37,874 nucleotides of DNA from Streptococcaceae bacterium (lineage in GTDB: Bacteria > Bacillota > Bacilli > Lactobacillales > Streptococcaceae), in contig JAISYB010000094.1 in NCBI GenBank assembly GCA_031270215.1, positions 1-37,874 of the forward strand, read 5' to 3'. Shown piece after piece: positions 23,725-32,801 of this stretch; the stretch's first letter is position 1, and the number at the start of each line of letters is the position of its first letter. The translations under genes and the position numbers were made by a program. Under the pieces are notes generated by a model. It had not been told where the DNA came from. It searched no databases and saw nothing but the letters and a program-made list of their open reading frames with translations.

Positions 23725-23943
23725 TTGCTAAAAATCGCAATCTTCCCTAATAAATGTATCGCTTGTGGTATCTGCGAAGCTTTATATCCACAATATTTTG
23801 ACTACTCTGATATGGGTATCGTTCGGCTTGCTCAGACTGATGACTTAGAAATTATCATCCCGGACGTTCACTTCATTAAAGCAATTCAGGCAAAATGTCC
23901 AACACAAGCAATCAAGATAAGCCGCTATACATCACAAGAATAG
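23725..23943 (+). CDS. fer: Small ferredoxin
   Basis: A 72-aa electron carrier with a single iron-sulfur cluster. Cys11, Cys14 and Cys17 (CIACGIC) plus Cys58 before Pro (KCPTQAI) are the ligands of a monocluster [4Fe-4S] ferredoxin. Start codon TTG at 23725 with AAGGA 11 nt upstream; the only other start nearby leads to a short dead frame. It is transcribed divergently from the LysM-cmk pair and its last 32 bp overlap the end of the convergent CPBP protease gene. Redox partner is not evident from the neighbours. Confidence 0.88.
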   Translation: MLKIAIFPNKCIACGICEALYPQYFDYSDMGIVRLAQTDDLEIIIPDVHFIKAIQAKCPTQAIKISRYTSQE

Positions 23944-24589
23944 ACATAAAATTAATAAATATATGTAAAGTAATATTTGTATAGATATTGTCTGTCAAAT
24001 AATACAAAATCGCTAAAATAGAACCCATGCCAAAGTAAATTACAGCACTGCCTAAATTCGTTGGGTCGTGCAGAAAACCAAAAATAATAATTGACACAAC
24101 ACAGCCAAGTCTAGGGTATTTAGCAAATATCTTCTTAATAATCATGCCCCGAAAGACAATCTCCTCCATAAACGGTGCTCCTATAGCGACGACAGCAATA
24201 GCAACAATAAAGGGTACACCGCTAAATAGTTCATTTAACGCCATCTGATTGATTGTTGTTTCACCACCGCCTTGACGGATTAACAAGCTTCCTAGCATAT
24301 TGATGGCAATCATGCCTGCAAAGCTAATCCCAATCATCGTAAAATCCTTCGGCTTTAAGAAACCCTTATTGCCAATAATTTGAAGACGATCCGCTAAGGC
24401 TAAAACAAGATAAAAGACAATCCCAAAGATAACTAAATAAGAAACACTTTCATAAAGATTAAATACTAAGTTTCGCTGCTTATTAAGCTCAGTCAACAAA
24501 ATAAGTCCAAACATTGGAATTTGACTTAAGATAAACATCACAGCAAACAAACCAATCATCTTAACTTGATACTTTACAGCTAATTTCAT
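23912..24589 (-). CDS. CPBP-family intramembrane metalloprotease
   Basis: The 225-aa polytopic membrane protein has about six to seven hydrophobic segments. The CPBP (Abi/CAAX protease-like) motifs are in order: EEIVFRG (about 141-147), FGFLHDP (about 170-176) and HIFINF near the C-terminus, giving the Glu-Glu, Arg and two His expected of the metal site. Substrates of bacterial members are mostly unknown; some act in bacteriocin immunity. GGAGG stands at ideal spacing before the ATG. It follows the aldo/keto reductase by 25 bp and is probably cotranscribed with it. Confidence 0.9.
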   Translation of the reverse strand: MKLAVKYQVKMIGLFAVMFILSQIPMFGLILLTELNKQRNLVFNLYESVSYLVIFGIVFYLVLALADRLQIIGNKGFLKPKDFTMIGISFAGMIAINMLGSLLIRQGGGETTINQMALNELFSGVPFIVAIAVVAIGAPFMEEIVFRGMIIKKIFAKYPRLGCVVSIIIFGFLHDPTNLGSAVIYFGMGSILAILYYLTDNIYTNITLHIFINFMSILVMYSGLS

Positions 24590-24614
24590 CTAACTCCTCC
24601 ACTCTTCAATAAAT

Positions 24615-25565
24615 TTAAATACTATTATTTAATGCATCTGCTCTTAGTGCGGGCAAAAGATTCCCTGCTGCTTGATAAAGAGCATACCATTCCGCTTTGG
24701 TGAGCGTTACATCGCTCGCCTGTGCAATATCTTCAATTCGACTTGGTGTCATCGTCCCAATAATCGTTTGCATTTGTGCTGGATGGGTGTTAATCCAGCA
24801 TACTGCAATCCCAGACTTTGTTACCTGATACTTATTTGCAAGCTCTGCCAATTTTTGATTGAGCTCGAAAAATTTTTCATGCTCAAGAAATGTCCCTTCA
24901 AAATAGCCAAATTGAAATGGCGACCATGCTTGAATAGTCATCTGTTGCAATCTAGAATATTCCAAAATTGAATCGTCATGGTCAATACTTCCCGAGGTAT
25001 TCATATTAACATAAATACCAGAGTTAATCATTCCCGCGTGTCCCAATCCAAACTGCAACTGATTGATAATCAAAGGCTGCGTAACTGCTGTTTTTAATAG
25101 CTCAATTTGTAACGGCTTTTGATTGGAAACGCCAAAATATCTGACTTTTCCTGATTTTTCCAAATTATAAAATGCCTCGGCAACCTCCTCAGGCTCAACT
25201 AATGTGTCTGGGCGGTGCAATAATAACGCATCTAAATAATCTGTTTTCAACCGTTTCAGGCTACCTTCAACAGCACGAAGAATGTAATCTTTTGAGAAAT
25301 CTAAGCGTTCCCCCGGCACAATCCCGCACTTTGATTGCAGGAAAATATCATTTCGAGGAATTGAGGTCTTGGCAAACGAGTCGGCAAAAATCCTCTCACA
25401 CTCACCCGCACCGTAGATATCCGCATGATCGAAGTAATTAATCCCATTGCCGTATGCCGTTTCAATAGCCGTAACAGGATTTTTTCCTACACTGTTCATA
25501 CGTGAACAGCCCAAGATGATTTGGGATACCTGCTCTTTTGTTGAACCTAAACTAATTTGTTTCAT
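24615..25565 (-). CDS. Aldo/keto reductase
   Basis: NADPH-dependent oxidoreductase with a TIM-barrel fold that reduces carbonyl compounds. The ATG at 25565 is chosen, giving 316 aa; a TTG nine bases upstream (25574) is also possible. Family features are visible: YFDHADIYGAGECE with the catalytic Asp and Tyr, Lys in LQSKCG, His in ALLLHRPD, and VRYFGVSN before the second half. The C-terminal nucleotide site includes WINTHPAQMQTIIGTMTPSRIEDI. The natural substrate cannot be told. First gene of a likely pair with the CPBP protease. Confidence 0.92.
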   Translation of the reverse strand: MKQISLGSTKEQVSQIILGCSRMNSVGKNPVTAIETAYGNGINYFDHADIYGAGECERIFADSFAKTSIPRNDIFLQSKCGIVPGERLDFSKDYILRAVEGSLKRLKTDYLDALLLHRPDTLVEPEEVAEAFYNLEKSGKVRYFGVSNQKPLQIELLKTAVTQPLIINQLQFGLGHAGMINSGIYVNMNTSGSIDHDDSILEYSRLQQMTIQAWSPFQFGYFEGTFLEHEKFFELNQKLAELANKYQVTKSGIAVCWINTHPAQMQTIIGTMTPSRIEDIAQASDVTLTKAEWYALYQAAGNLLPALRADALNNSI

Positions 25566-25628
25566 CAACCCCAACCCTTTCCCCTAAATTTGAACTGCTT
25601 AAGCTTTAAAATACATCTTCTTAGTATT

Positions 25629-25658
25629 ATTATACGCTTTTATCCACCCATGAAACAA
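25629..25658 (-). promoter_or_regulatory. Promoter of the aldo/keto reductase gene
   Basis: -10 TATAAT (25634-25629, perfect), an 18-nt spacer and -35 TTGTTT (25658-25653, 4/6). Confidence 0.6.
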
Positions 25659-25738
25659 GATTGTCTTTGCACTTAAAACTACTAATTTCAATCCAGAAAA
25701 ATATTCGCTTTGCTATAAATTTCATCGGACATAAACAC

Positions 25739-25769
25739 CTAAAAAAGCGCTTGGATAACCCCAAACGCT
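25739..25769 (-). terminator. Intrinsic terminator of clpB
   Basis: On the minus strand a 9-bp GC-rich stem (25769-25761 with 25754-25746, one G-U pair) with a 6-nt loop is followed by a run of T at 25745-25741. It lies about 107 bp after the clpB stop. A second inverted repeat (ATCCGAA 25781-25787, TTCGGAT 25812-25818) sits just upstream of it on the transcript. Confidence 0.85.
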
Positions 25770-25875
25770 GTTTGCTTTAAATCCGAATACCCCAGACATA
25801 CGGAAACTATTTTCGGATATTCCTTTTTAATTCTCAAAAACTCCACTTTTGTCTAATCCTCGGAGATTTTACTTA

Positions 25876-28467
25876 TTATTTAACATCAAAAATCAGCTGT
25901 TCATTCTTAACACCGACCAAAATCACTGAGCTTGGTAAAACATTCCCCGAAACAATCGCCTTAGCGAGCGGTGTTTCTAAATGCTTAGTCACAAAGCGTT
26001 TAATCGGTCTTGCACCATATTCCGGCTCATAAGCATTTTCTGCAATCCATGTCTGTGCAGCCTCAGTCAATTCAAGAGTGATACCCTGATGTGACAAGCG
26101 ACTTGACAGCTCCCTGACTATCTTTTCAATAATCTGTTTCACGACATCAAGCGTCAATGGAGTAAACAAGACCGTATCGTCAATTCGATTTAAAAACTCT
26201 GGCTTGAAATACGCCTTAAGCTCTGAGAAAACCGATTCCTTCGTTTGATAATCAATCGTTGCGTCCGACTTAATGCCTTCAAGTAAAGTACGTGAACCGA
26301 TATTGCTTGTCATAATCAGAACAGTGTTTTTGAAATCAACCACCACGCCCTTTGAATCAGTTAAGCGTCCATCATCAAGAACCTGCAATAGAATATTAAA
26401 GACATCTGGGTGTGCTTTTTCAATTTCATCTAAGAGGACAATCGTATACGGATTGCGTCTGACAGCTTCTGTTAACTGTCCGCCCTCATCATAGCCAACA
26501 TAGCCTGGGGGTGCGCCGACTAGTCTGCTGACCGTATGCTTCTCCATATACTCACTCATGTCGATTCTAACCATATGGCTCTCAGAATCGAAGAGATTTT
26601 CCGCCAAGCTTTTAGCAAGCTCCGTCTTACCAACACCTGTTGGTCCGAGGAAGAGAAAACTACCTAGAGGTTTATTTGGGTCCTGCAAGCCAGCACGACT
26701 TCTGATAATCGCATCACTAACCGCATCTACCGCCTCGTCTTGTCCAACGACCCTTTGATGTAAAACTTCTGAAAGATGAAGTAGTTTTTCTTTCTCACCT
26801 TCGACAAGCTTTGTCACCGGAATACCTGTTAAACGTCCGATAACCTCAGCAATTTCTTGCTCCGTGACTGACTCTTGAACAAGTGTATCGTCTTGCTTAC
26901 TCTGTACCTCTTCAAGCTCCTGCACTTCCTTTTCCAACTTTGGAATAGTACCATGGCGCAGAACTGCAGCGGCTTCCAAATCATACGCCGCTTCCGCATT
27001 ATCTAGCTCATGACGTGCTTGTTCAAGCTCAGCACGCTTGGTGTGAATTTTTTCAACGGCTTCCTTTTCAGTTTCCCAGCGCATTTTCAATAAATTAGCC
27101 TTCTCGCGGGTATTCGCCAGCTCTTCCTGCAAGATGTCCAACCGTTTTTTGCTTGCCTCATCTGTTTCTTTCTTCAATGCCGCTTCTTCTATTTCAAGCT
27201 GCATCAGCTTGCGCGTAATTTGATCAAGCTCCGTTGGCGAAGAATTCATCTCTACACGAATCGTTGCGCTCGCTTCATCAACCAAATCAATCGCCTTATC
27301 CGGCAAATAACGGTCGGTGATGTAACGGTTGGAAAGTGTTGCTGCTGCAACCAAGGCATTGTCGTGAATTTTCACACCATGATGAACCTCAAAGCGTTCC
27401 TTCAAGCCACGCAGAATGGAAATCGTATCCTCAACAGTCGGTTCTTTAATTAAAACCTTTTGGAAACGGCGCTCAAGTGCTTTATCCTTTTCAAAATTTT
27501 GACGATATTCATCTAGTGTCGTCGCACCAATCAAATGCAGCTCTCCACGTGCCAGCATTGGCTTTAGTAAATTCCCAGCGTCCATTGAGCCTTCCGTCTT
27601 ACCTGCGCCGACAATTGTATGAATTTCATCGATAAAGAGTAAAATCCGCCCTTCTGACTTCTTGATTTCATTTAAAACAGCCTTCAAGCGTTCCTCAAAT
27701 TCACCTCGATATTTTGCACCTGCAATCAACGAACCCATATCAAGATTAAAAATCGTTTTATCCTGCAAATTGGCTGGCACATCACGCTTAACAATTCTTT
27801 GCGCTAAGCCCTCAACAATCGCTGTCTTACCAACACCCGGCTCGCCAATCAGAATTGGATTATTTTTTGTCTTACGTGAAAGGATACGGACAACGTCACG
27901 CACCTCTTCATCACGACCGATAATTGGGTCAATCTTGCCAGCTCGCACCGCCTCTACCAAATCTGTGCCGTATTTTTTCAACGATTCGTATTGCTCCTCT
28001 TGATTTTGACTTGTCACATGCGCTCCTCCTCTCATTGATTCAATTTTTTCACGCACACTTCGTTCACTGAGATTGTGTTGCGTTAAATATTCTGTAATCT
28101 GATGATGCTTTTGCTTAAACAACGCAAGTAAAACAACCTCCGTCGATAGAAATTCATCTTTAAATGTCGCTGCGATTGCTTGGCTATCCTGTAAAAGCTT
28201 GAACATATTTTGACTTAAATTTGCACCGTAAGTCACGTTACTTCCCTCAACAACCGGAAGCTTGTCGATTGCCTGATTCAACATTTGGGCGAAATCTGCC
28301 AGATTAATCTCCAAATCTTGATAAAAATCATGCGCAAAATTCCCCGGTTGAATCAAAAATTGCCATAAATGTTCAATCTCTATATTTTGATTTTTACGAA
28401 TTCTACTGATATTTTGTGCTTCTGAAATTGCTTGCTGCAATGTTGTTGTCATTTTTTCAATATTCAT
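25876..28467 (-). CDS. clpB: ATP-dependent disaggregase ClpB
   Basis: Hexameric AAA+ chaperone that, with DnaK, pulls proteins out of aggregates. The 863-aa product has the whole ClpB plan. An N-domain (about 1-145) precedes AAA1 with Walker A GEPGVGKT (about 205) and Walker B LFIDEIH. A long coiled-coil M domain (about 410-530, Glu/Lys/Arg/Leu-rich) follows; it distinguishes ClpB from ClpA/C. AAA2 has GPTGVGKT and VLLDEIEKAHPDVF, and a C-terminal domain (about 760-863) ends the protein. It lacks the ClpP-binding loop motif, as expected of ClpB. It stands alone behind a CtsR box, so it is heat-inducible and under CtsR rather than HrcA. Confidence 0.97.
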   Translation of the reverse strand: MNIEKMTTTLQQAISEAQNISRIRKNQNIEIEHLWQFLIQPGNFAHDFYQDLEINLADFAQMLNQAIDKLPVVEGSNVTYGANLSQNMFKLLQDSQAIAATFKDEFLSTEVVLLALFKQKHHQITEYLTQHNLSERSVREKIESMRGGAHVTSQNQEEQYESLKKYGTDLVEAVRAGKIDPIIGRDEEVRDVVRILSRKTKNNPILIGEPGVGKTAIVEGLAQRIVKRDVPANLQDKTIFNLDMGSLIAGAKYRGEFEERLKAVLNEIKKSEGRILLFIDEIHTIVGAGKTEGSMDAGNLLKPMLARGELHLIGATTLDEYRQNFEKDKALERRFQKVLIKEPTVEDTISILRGLKERFEVHHGVKIHDNALVAAATLSNRYITDRYLPDKAIDLVDEASATIRVEMNSSPTELDQITRKLMQLEIEEAALKKETDEASKKRLDILQEELANTREKANLLKMRWETEKEAVEKIHTKRAELEQARHELDNAEAAYDLEAAAVLRHGTIPKLEKEVQELEEVQSKQDDTLVQESVTEQEIAEVIGRLTGIPVTKLVEGEKEKLLHLSEVLHQRVVGQDEAVDAVSDAIIRSRAGLQDPNKPLGSFLFLGPTGVGKTELAKSLAENLFDSESHMVRIDMSEYMEKHTVSRLVGAPPGYVGYDEGGQLTEAVRRNPYTIVLLDEIEKAHPDVFNILLQVLDDGRLTDSKGVVVDFKNTVLIMTSNIGSRTLLEGIKSDATIDYQTKESVFSELKAYFKPEFLNRIDDTVLFTPLTLDVVKQIIEKIVRELSSRLSHQGITLELTEAAQTWIAENAYEPEYGARPIKRFVTKHLETPLAKAIVSGNVLPSSVILVGVKNEQLIFDVK

Positions 28468-28514
28468 CGAATGACCTCCAATTCAATTAACTTATATTTC
28501 CTGTTACTGTTTAT

Positions 28515-28544
28515 AATTTACCATATTGGTCAGTAAAGGTCAAA
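28515..28544 (-). promoter_or_regulatory. clpB promoter with overlapping CtsR operator
   Basis: The plus strand 28528-28544 reads GGTCAGT-AAA-GGTCAAA, the tandem heptad of the CtsR consensus. It covers the -35 TTGACC (28543-28538) and spacer of a minus-strand promoter whose -10 is TAAATT (28520-28515), with 17-nt spacing. CtsR binding would block RNA polymerase directly. The ctsR gene is not in the window. Confidence 0.85.
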
Positions 28545-28699
28545 CAATTTGACTGATTATTTGCAACCATTATCCTTTTTATAACTCATCATCATGATAT
28601 TGTTCTCTTGCTGCTTCGTTGAATTTTTGCGTTTCTGCGGCGAACTTTTCAGTCATTTTGCAACTTTTTGACTTCTTTATATTTATACCTCGTCTAAAT

Positions 28700-28795
28700 G
28701 AAGCGTTGCGTAGGCAATATTACTGCTGCCGAAACGGTAATTAATCTATAAATTGCCGCAATTTTCGACATCGCTAAGCGCCCATAAGCAACTCC
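28700..28795. repeat. Intergenic repeat, degenerate copy F
   Basis: Partial matches to the long intergenic repeat: ACTGCTGCCGAAA near the start and CGACATCGCTAAGCGCCC at the end. It lies between argH and the clpB promoter region. A weak but ordered match. The remaining part of the 28468-28923 gap (about 28560-28690) shows no gene with a convincing ribosome binding site. Confidence 0.4.
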
Positions 28796-28811
28796 ATTTT
28801 CCAGTCACTAA

Positions 28812-28842
28812 CAAAAAACAGCCTGCGACATAAGTCACAGAC
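28812..28842 (-). terminator. Intrinsic terminator of argH
   Basis: On the minus strand a 9-bp stem with two G-U pairs (28842-28834 with 28829-28821) and a 4-nt loop is followed by TGTTTTTTG. It lies about 80 bp after the argH stop. Confidence 0.8.
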
Positions 28843-28923
28843 CTTCTTAATTTCAACTGACATACAGCAATGACTGAGTGATAATTTCCAGCGTTGCCGT
28901 CCTTATCTTCTTTCTCTTAGCGA

Positions 28924-30294
28924 TTACAATATCTCTTGCGCTCTTTGAATTTGTGCTCTGACCTGCTCAAAACCTGTTCCGCCATAAGATTTACGGCGCT
29001 CAATTGCAGTTCTCGACTGTAAGGCGTCGTAGATATCCGACTCAATCAACGGTGTAATCTCCTGATAGCGCGCTAATGGAACATCTTGCAGATAATGCCC
29101 AGCCTTTGTGCATTCCAAAACGAGCTTACCAACTATCTCATGTGCCTGACGAAATGGCAGACCCTTTGCTGCCAGATAATCCGCAAGCTCAGTTGCATTG
29201 GAAAAGTCTTTCTCGGTTGCCTGCGCCATCACGTCCTTATAAACTCGCATCGTTTCAACCATGCCAGACATAATATCAAGGCTTGTCAAGATTGTTTCTG
29301 CCGTGTCAAACATTCCCTCTTTATCCTCTTGCAAATCCTTATTATACGCTAGGGGTAGACCTTTCATCACAGTCAATAGTCCAAAAAGATTGCCATAAAC
29401 TCGACCACTTTTTCCACGGATTAACTCCGCCATATCCGGATTTTTCTTTTGCGGCATAATGCTTGAGCCGGTCGAAAATGTATCCGTCAGCTCGATAAAG
29501 TGAAACTCATGGGAGCACCAAAGAATGATCTCTTCACAAAACCGCGACAAGTGCATCATCAAAATACTCGCATTGCTTAAAAATTCGAGAATAAAATCAC
29601 GGTCGGAAACTCCGTCTAATGAGTTGCTATAAACATCAGCAAAACCTAGCAGTTCTGCCGAATAAAAACGGTCGATTGGAAATGTCGTTCCAGCAAGCGC
29701 CGCACTACCAAGTGGCGAAATGTCACAGCGCTTAACAGACTCCTTAAAACGTGCCTCATCTCTTTCAAGCATATTGTAATACGCCAGCAAATGATGGGCA
29801 AAGCTAATCGGCTGTGCATGTTGCAAATGCGTATAGCCTGGCATAATCGTTTCAACATGCTCGCTAGCCCTTTCTACCAAAACCACTCGGAAATCATGAA
29901 TTTTTTCGATTACTTGTGACAAGATTTCTTTGAGATAAAGGTGCATATCCGTCGCCACTTGGTCATTTCGGCTACGTGCTGTATGCAGCTTTCCTGCAAC
30001 TGATCCGATTTCCTCATGCAAATAGCTCTCCATATTCATATGGACATCTTCATTTTCTATCTTAAACTCAATCTTTCCTGCTTCGTATTTCTCCTCAACA
30101 CGCTTAATCCCTGCTGATATTTTTTCTACCTCAGCTTCGCTAATAATCCCTGTTTTTGCTAACATCGCAACATGTGCTAAGCTACCTTTTAAATCTTCCC
30201 TTGCCATTTTTTGATCAAAATTAATTGATGCACCAAAGCGTTCAATCCATGCTGCAGCCTGTTCTTCAAAACGTCCACCCCATAATTTTGCCAT
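28924..30294 (-). CDS. argH: Argininosuccinate lyase
   Basis: Last step of arginine synthesis: argininosuccinate to arginine and fumarate; a homotetramer in the cytoplasm. The start is the ATG at 30294 (5 nt after GGAGG), beginning MAKLWGGRFEE, 456 aa. The fumarase/ASL superfamily conserved regions are clear: LHTARSRNDQVATD, PGYTHLQHAQP with the catalytic His, and the flexible loop STGSSIMPQKKNPD carrying the catalytic Ser. The C-terminus is typical. It stands alone between its own terminator and a 450-bp gap; argG, the usual partner, is not adjacent. If argG is elsewhere, the two may be separately regulated. Confidence 0.97.
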   Translation of the reverse strand: MAKLWGGRFEEQAAAWIERFGASINFDQKMAREDLKGSLAHVAMLAKTGIISEAEVEKISAGIKRVEEKYEAGKIEFKIENEDVHMNMESYLHEEIGSVAGKLHTARSRNDQVATDMHLYLKEILSQVIEKIHDFRVVLVERASEHVETIMPGYTHLQHAQPISFAHHLLAYYNMLERDEARFKESVKRCDISPLGSAALAGTTFPIDRFYSAELLGFADVYSNSLDGVSDRDFILEFLSNASILMMHLSRFCEEIILWCSHEFHFIELTDTFSTGSSIMPQKKNPDMAELIRGKSGRVYGNLFGLLTVMKGLPLAYNKDLQEDKEGMFDTAETILTSLDIMSGMVETMRVYKDVMAQATEKDFSNATELADYLAAKGLPFRQAHEIVGKLVLECTKAGHYLQDVPLARYQEITPLIESDIYDALQSRTAIERRKSYGGTGFEQVRAQIQRAQEIL

Positions 30295-30744
30295 CATTTC
30301 CTCCACTACATTACTTGATTTTTACCAATCTCTTATTTACTCTACCTAAATAAGTATATACTTTTTCCCCAACAAATGGCGACACTTACGTTAATATTTC
30401 ACCCATCATCGCAAATAATCTTAAACTAAATCGATATAACCACCTGATACTATTCGTGACGTGGAAAATTTGCCAAAAAAGCGATAAATTTCTACAACGC
30501 TAAACACCAAGTTCCAGCTTTAGTTAGCAATACACCATCAATTATCACAATGTCAGGCACATGGTTATTCATTTAAAGCACAACAAATTCTGCCTACATG
30601 TTAAAGCACGAACGTTGCAGTCAAGCAAACAACGTCTGCCACAATGCTCGTGTTTTATTTTGATTGTTCTAAGATTAAATTTTATTATCGTTTTTGAAAT
30701 TTTAAGCAAAGCACATCGCTCGCCTTACTTAATGCGTATTGCTT
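30295..30744. repeat. Gap upstream of argH with partial repeat copy E and a hairpin
   Basis: No gene is seen. 30465-30512 (GTGGAAAATTTGCC...TTTCTACAACGCTAAAC) resembles the end of the long intergenic repeat. 30606-30650 forms an imperfect hairpin (CACGA-CGTTG-CAG with CTG-CAATG-TCGTG) followed on the plus strand by TTTTATTTTG, which looks like a plus-strand terminator although no plus-strand gene precedes it. A TATACT near 30357 could be the argH -10, without a clear -35. Confidence 0.45.
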
Positions 30745-32061
30745 TTAACTTCTTGTGCCACTTTCGTTTGGAATCGTTAGCTTAAAGGCTGTTCCACGTG
30801 GAAAATTATCGTAAACTTCAACCTTCCCCTTTAAGATGTCGATGAGTTGTTTCAACAGCGAAAGTCCCAGACCCAGACCGCCGTTAGTTCGTGTCCGAGC
30901 TTTATCTACACGGTAAAAACGTTCAAAAACTTTTACTTTATCATTTTCGCTAATACCCAGACCGTTGTCCTTAACGCTGATGATGATGTCCTTTTTATTT
31001 TGAACAACAATTAATTCAATCAAACCATCATCTCCTGTGTATTTCAAGGCATTGTCAAACAAAATCGTCACTAGCTGCTTTAGAATTTGCTGATCCTGCT
31101 TGAAATTTTGAACGTCAGAGATTTCTGCAACGAATTTTTTGCCCCCCAGTCGTGCCAGCTCCGAATAGCTTGCAGCCAATTTGTCAAAAAAGCTACGCTC
31201 AATCCATTCCGGATTTAAATCCAGCTGCTTGCGATCTTCCTTGGCAAGGCTGAGCAGACTTGAAGTTAGAAAGCGCATATTACGAACTTCATTGAGTGAG
31301 TCCGCAATGTTTTCTGAATTCTCCATAATCGTTGACTCCGGCTTTTGAAACAAGCGCTCCAAACGATTTTGTAAAATCGCTAGTGGTGTCCTGAGCTCGT
31401 GGGAAGCATTTGAAACAAACGCGCGCTGCTTCTCCCAGTTCTTGATAATCGGACGCATTGACATCTTGGTTAAGAACCAGCTAATAACAATTGATATCAG
31501 CCAAAACGCAACCATTGTGTATAAGATAATGCCTTTGAAATGCTTGACCGAGGCGCTGACCTGATTTGTATTCGCCATGATTTGCACATAGGCGACCTCC
31601 GTTTCCCCAGTAGTGCCAACAACCTTGATTTTCTTTGTTAAGCTACGAAACTCTGAAACTTGGTTGAACTGATTTTTTAGACTCAGGTTAATGACTGAAT
31701 TAACATCAGCTTGCGAAAATTTCAAGCCTTGAGATAGCGTTGGGTGCCCGATTTGATTGGACGAAATCAACAGCTGACCGTTCTTATCCCAAAAGACAAT
31801 CTGGATTGTCATATCAATCTGACCGGCAGGACTAAGGCTATTTGTTCCGTCAGTATTCAACATTTGGTATAAAGTTCTGGGGTCATTTGCCAAGCGCTCC
31901 AAGTTTTTATCAATTGAACTATAGGACGTCTGCACAAGGATTTGAATTACAATAAATGCTAAAGTCGTAAAAATCAAGGCAAAAGCGAGTAAGTAGCGCA
32001 GAAAGAACTTGGCATCAATTGAGGCTAGAAATTTATTAATTTTCCGTCTCCATCCGTTCAT
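30745..32061 (-). CDS. ciaH: Sensor histidine kinase CiaH
   Basis: Membrane sensor of the CiaRH two-component system. The 438-aa protein has an N-terminal transmembrane helix (about 20-43), an extracytoplasmic domain of about 130 residues, a second helix (about 178-199) and a cytoplasmic kinase. Phosphoacceptor His lies in SNASHELRTPLAIL; the N box is LFDNALKYTGDDG; further ATP-binding motifs are VKDNGLGIS, FERFYRVDKART and GGLGLGLSLLKQLI. Named CiaH rather than a generic kinase because the partner regulator is clearly CiaR-like. Its start overlaps the ciaR stop by 4 bp (ATGA), with GGAGGA inside the end of ciaR. In streptococci CiaRH affects beta-lactam tolerance, competence and wall stress. 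Confidence 0.85.
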   Translation of the reverse strand: MNGWRRKINKFLASIDAKFFLRYLLAFALIFTTLAFIVIQILVQTSYSSIDKNLERLANDPRTLYQMLNTDGTNSLSPAGQIDMTIQIVFWDKNGQLLISSNQIGHPTLSQGLKFSQADVNSVINLSLKNQFNQVSEFRSLTKKIKVVGTTGETEVAYVQIMANTNQVSASVKHFKGIILYTMVAFWLISIVISWFLTKMSMRPIIKNWEKQRAFVSNASHELRTPLAILQNRLERLFQKPESTIMENSENIADSLNEVRNMRFLTSSLLSLAKEDRKQLDLNPEWIERSFFDKLAASYSELARLGGKKFVAEISDVQNFKQDQQILKQLVTILFDNALKYTGDDGLIELIVVQNKKDIIISVKDNGLGISENDKVKVFERFYRVDKARTRTNGGLGLGLSLLKQLIDILKGKVEVYDNFPRGTAFKLTIPNESGTRS

Positions 32062-32738
32062 TTCTCCTCCATTTTGTTCAAAATATAGCCGACAGACCTA
32101 ATCGTCGATAAATGCTTTTCAAATTGGCTGTCCTTTAAATTCTTACGCAGCTTAGAAACGTAAACTTCAACCACTTGAATTGTTGTATCGCTATCAAAGC
32201 CCCAAAGTCGATCAAAAATTTGTTCTTTTGGAATGATTGCGCCCTGATTTTGCAAGAAATAAATGAGTAATTCGTATTCCTTGCCCGCAATATTTTTACG
32301 TTCTCCGTCTATCTTAACAACATTTCCTTGAAGATTTACTTCCAAATCACCGTATTTCAACGCATGCTCCTCAAGCTTTCCAGAGCGTTTCAAAAGAGAT
32401 TTGATTCGCATCTTCAACTCCTCCAGATAAAACGGCTTAGTTAAATAATCATCTGCGCCAATTTCAAAACCATGCGCTTTATCACTAATCCCCTCCTTTG
32501 CAGTCATAATCAGAACAGGCGTTTCAATCCCTTCCTTTCTTAATTCTCGCAAAACATCAAATCCATCAATTTCAGGCAACATCAAATCAAGCAAAATTAA
32601 ATCGTAAATATTGGTCTTGGCTTCAAATAAACCCTCATAACCGTCAAAAACCTGCAACACTTCATAGCTTTCATCTAAAAAATCAAAGATTGAATTAGAT
32701 AAACTCAAATCATCTTCTACTAATAATATTTTGATCAT
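32058..32738 (-). CDS. ciaR: Response regulator CiaR
   Basis: OmpR-type DNA-binding response regulator. The ATG at 32738 (6 nt after GAGGTG) gives 226 aa starting MIKILLVEDDLSLSNSIFDFL. The receiver domain has the acidic pair at 9-10, phospho-acceptor Asp51 in LLDLMLPE and Lys in TKPFYLEELKMRI. The winged-helix domain (about 130-226) contains PKEQIFDRLWGFDSDTTIQVVEVYVSKLRKNL. The receiver-linker segment GADDYLTKPFYLEELKMRIKSLLKRSGK and the DNA-binding part are very close to streptococcal CiaR as I recall it. A -10 TATAAT lies at 32773-32768 with no good -35. A TTTAAG hexamer is nearby, but the full CiaR direct repeat is not visible. Confidence 0.9.
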   Translation of the reverse strand: MIKILLVEDDLSLSNSIFDFLDESYEVLQVFDGYEGLFEAKTNIYDLILLDLMLPEIDGFDVLRELRKEGIETPVLIMTAKEGISDKAHGFEIGADDYLTKPFYLEELKMRIKSLLKRSGKLEEHALKYGDLEVNLQGNVVKIDGERKNIAGKEYELLIYFLQNQGAIIPKEQIFDRLWGFDSDTTIQVVEVYVSKLRKNLKDSQFEKHLSTIRSVGYILNKMEEK

Positions 32739-32801
32739 AACATCCACCTCTATGTTTTATATGCTTTATTATACCTCAAAATACTTAAATGAAACTAAAA
32801 A

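Noticed and set aside
28579..28656. 25-codon minus-strand ORF upstream of the clpB promoter (MTEKFAAETQKFNEAAREQY...)
   Set aside because: Composition is protein-like, but there is no ribosome binding site before the ATG and no promoter, so it cannot be supported.
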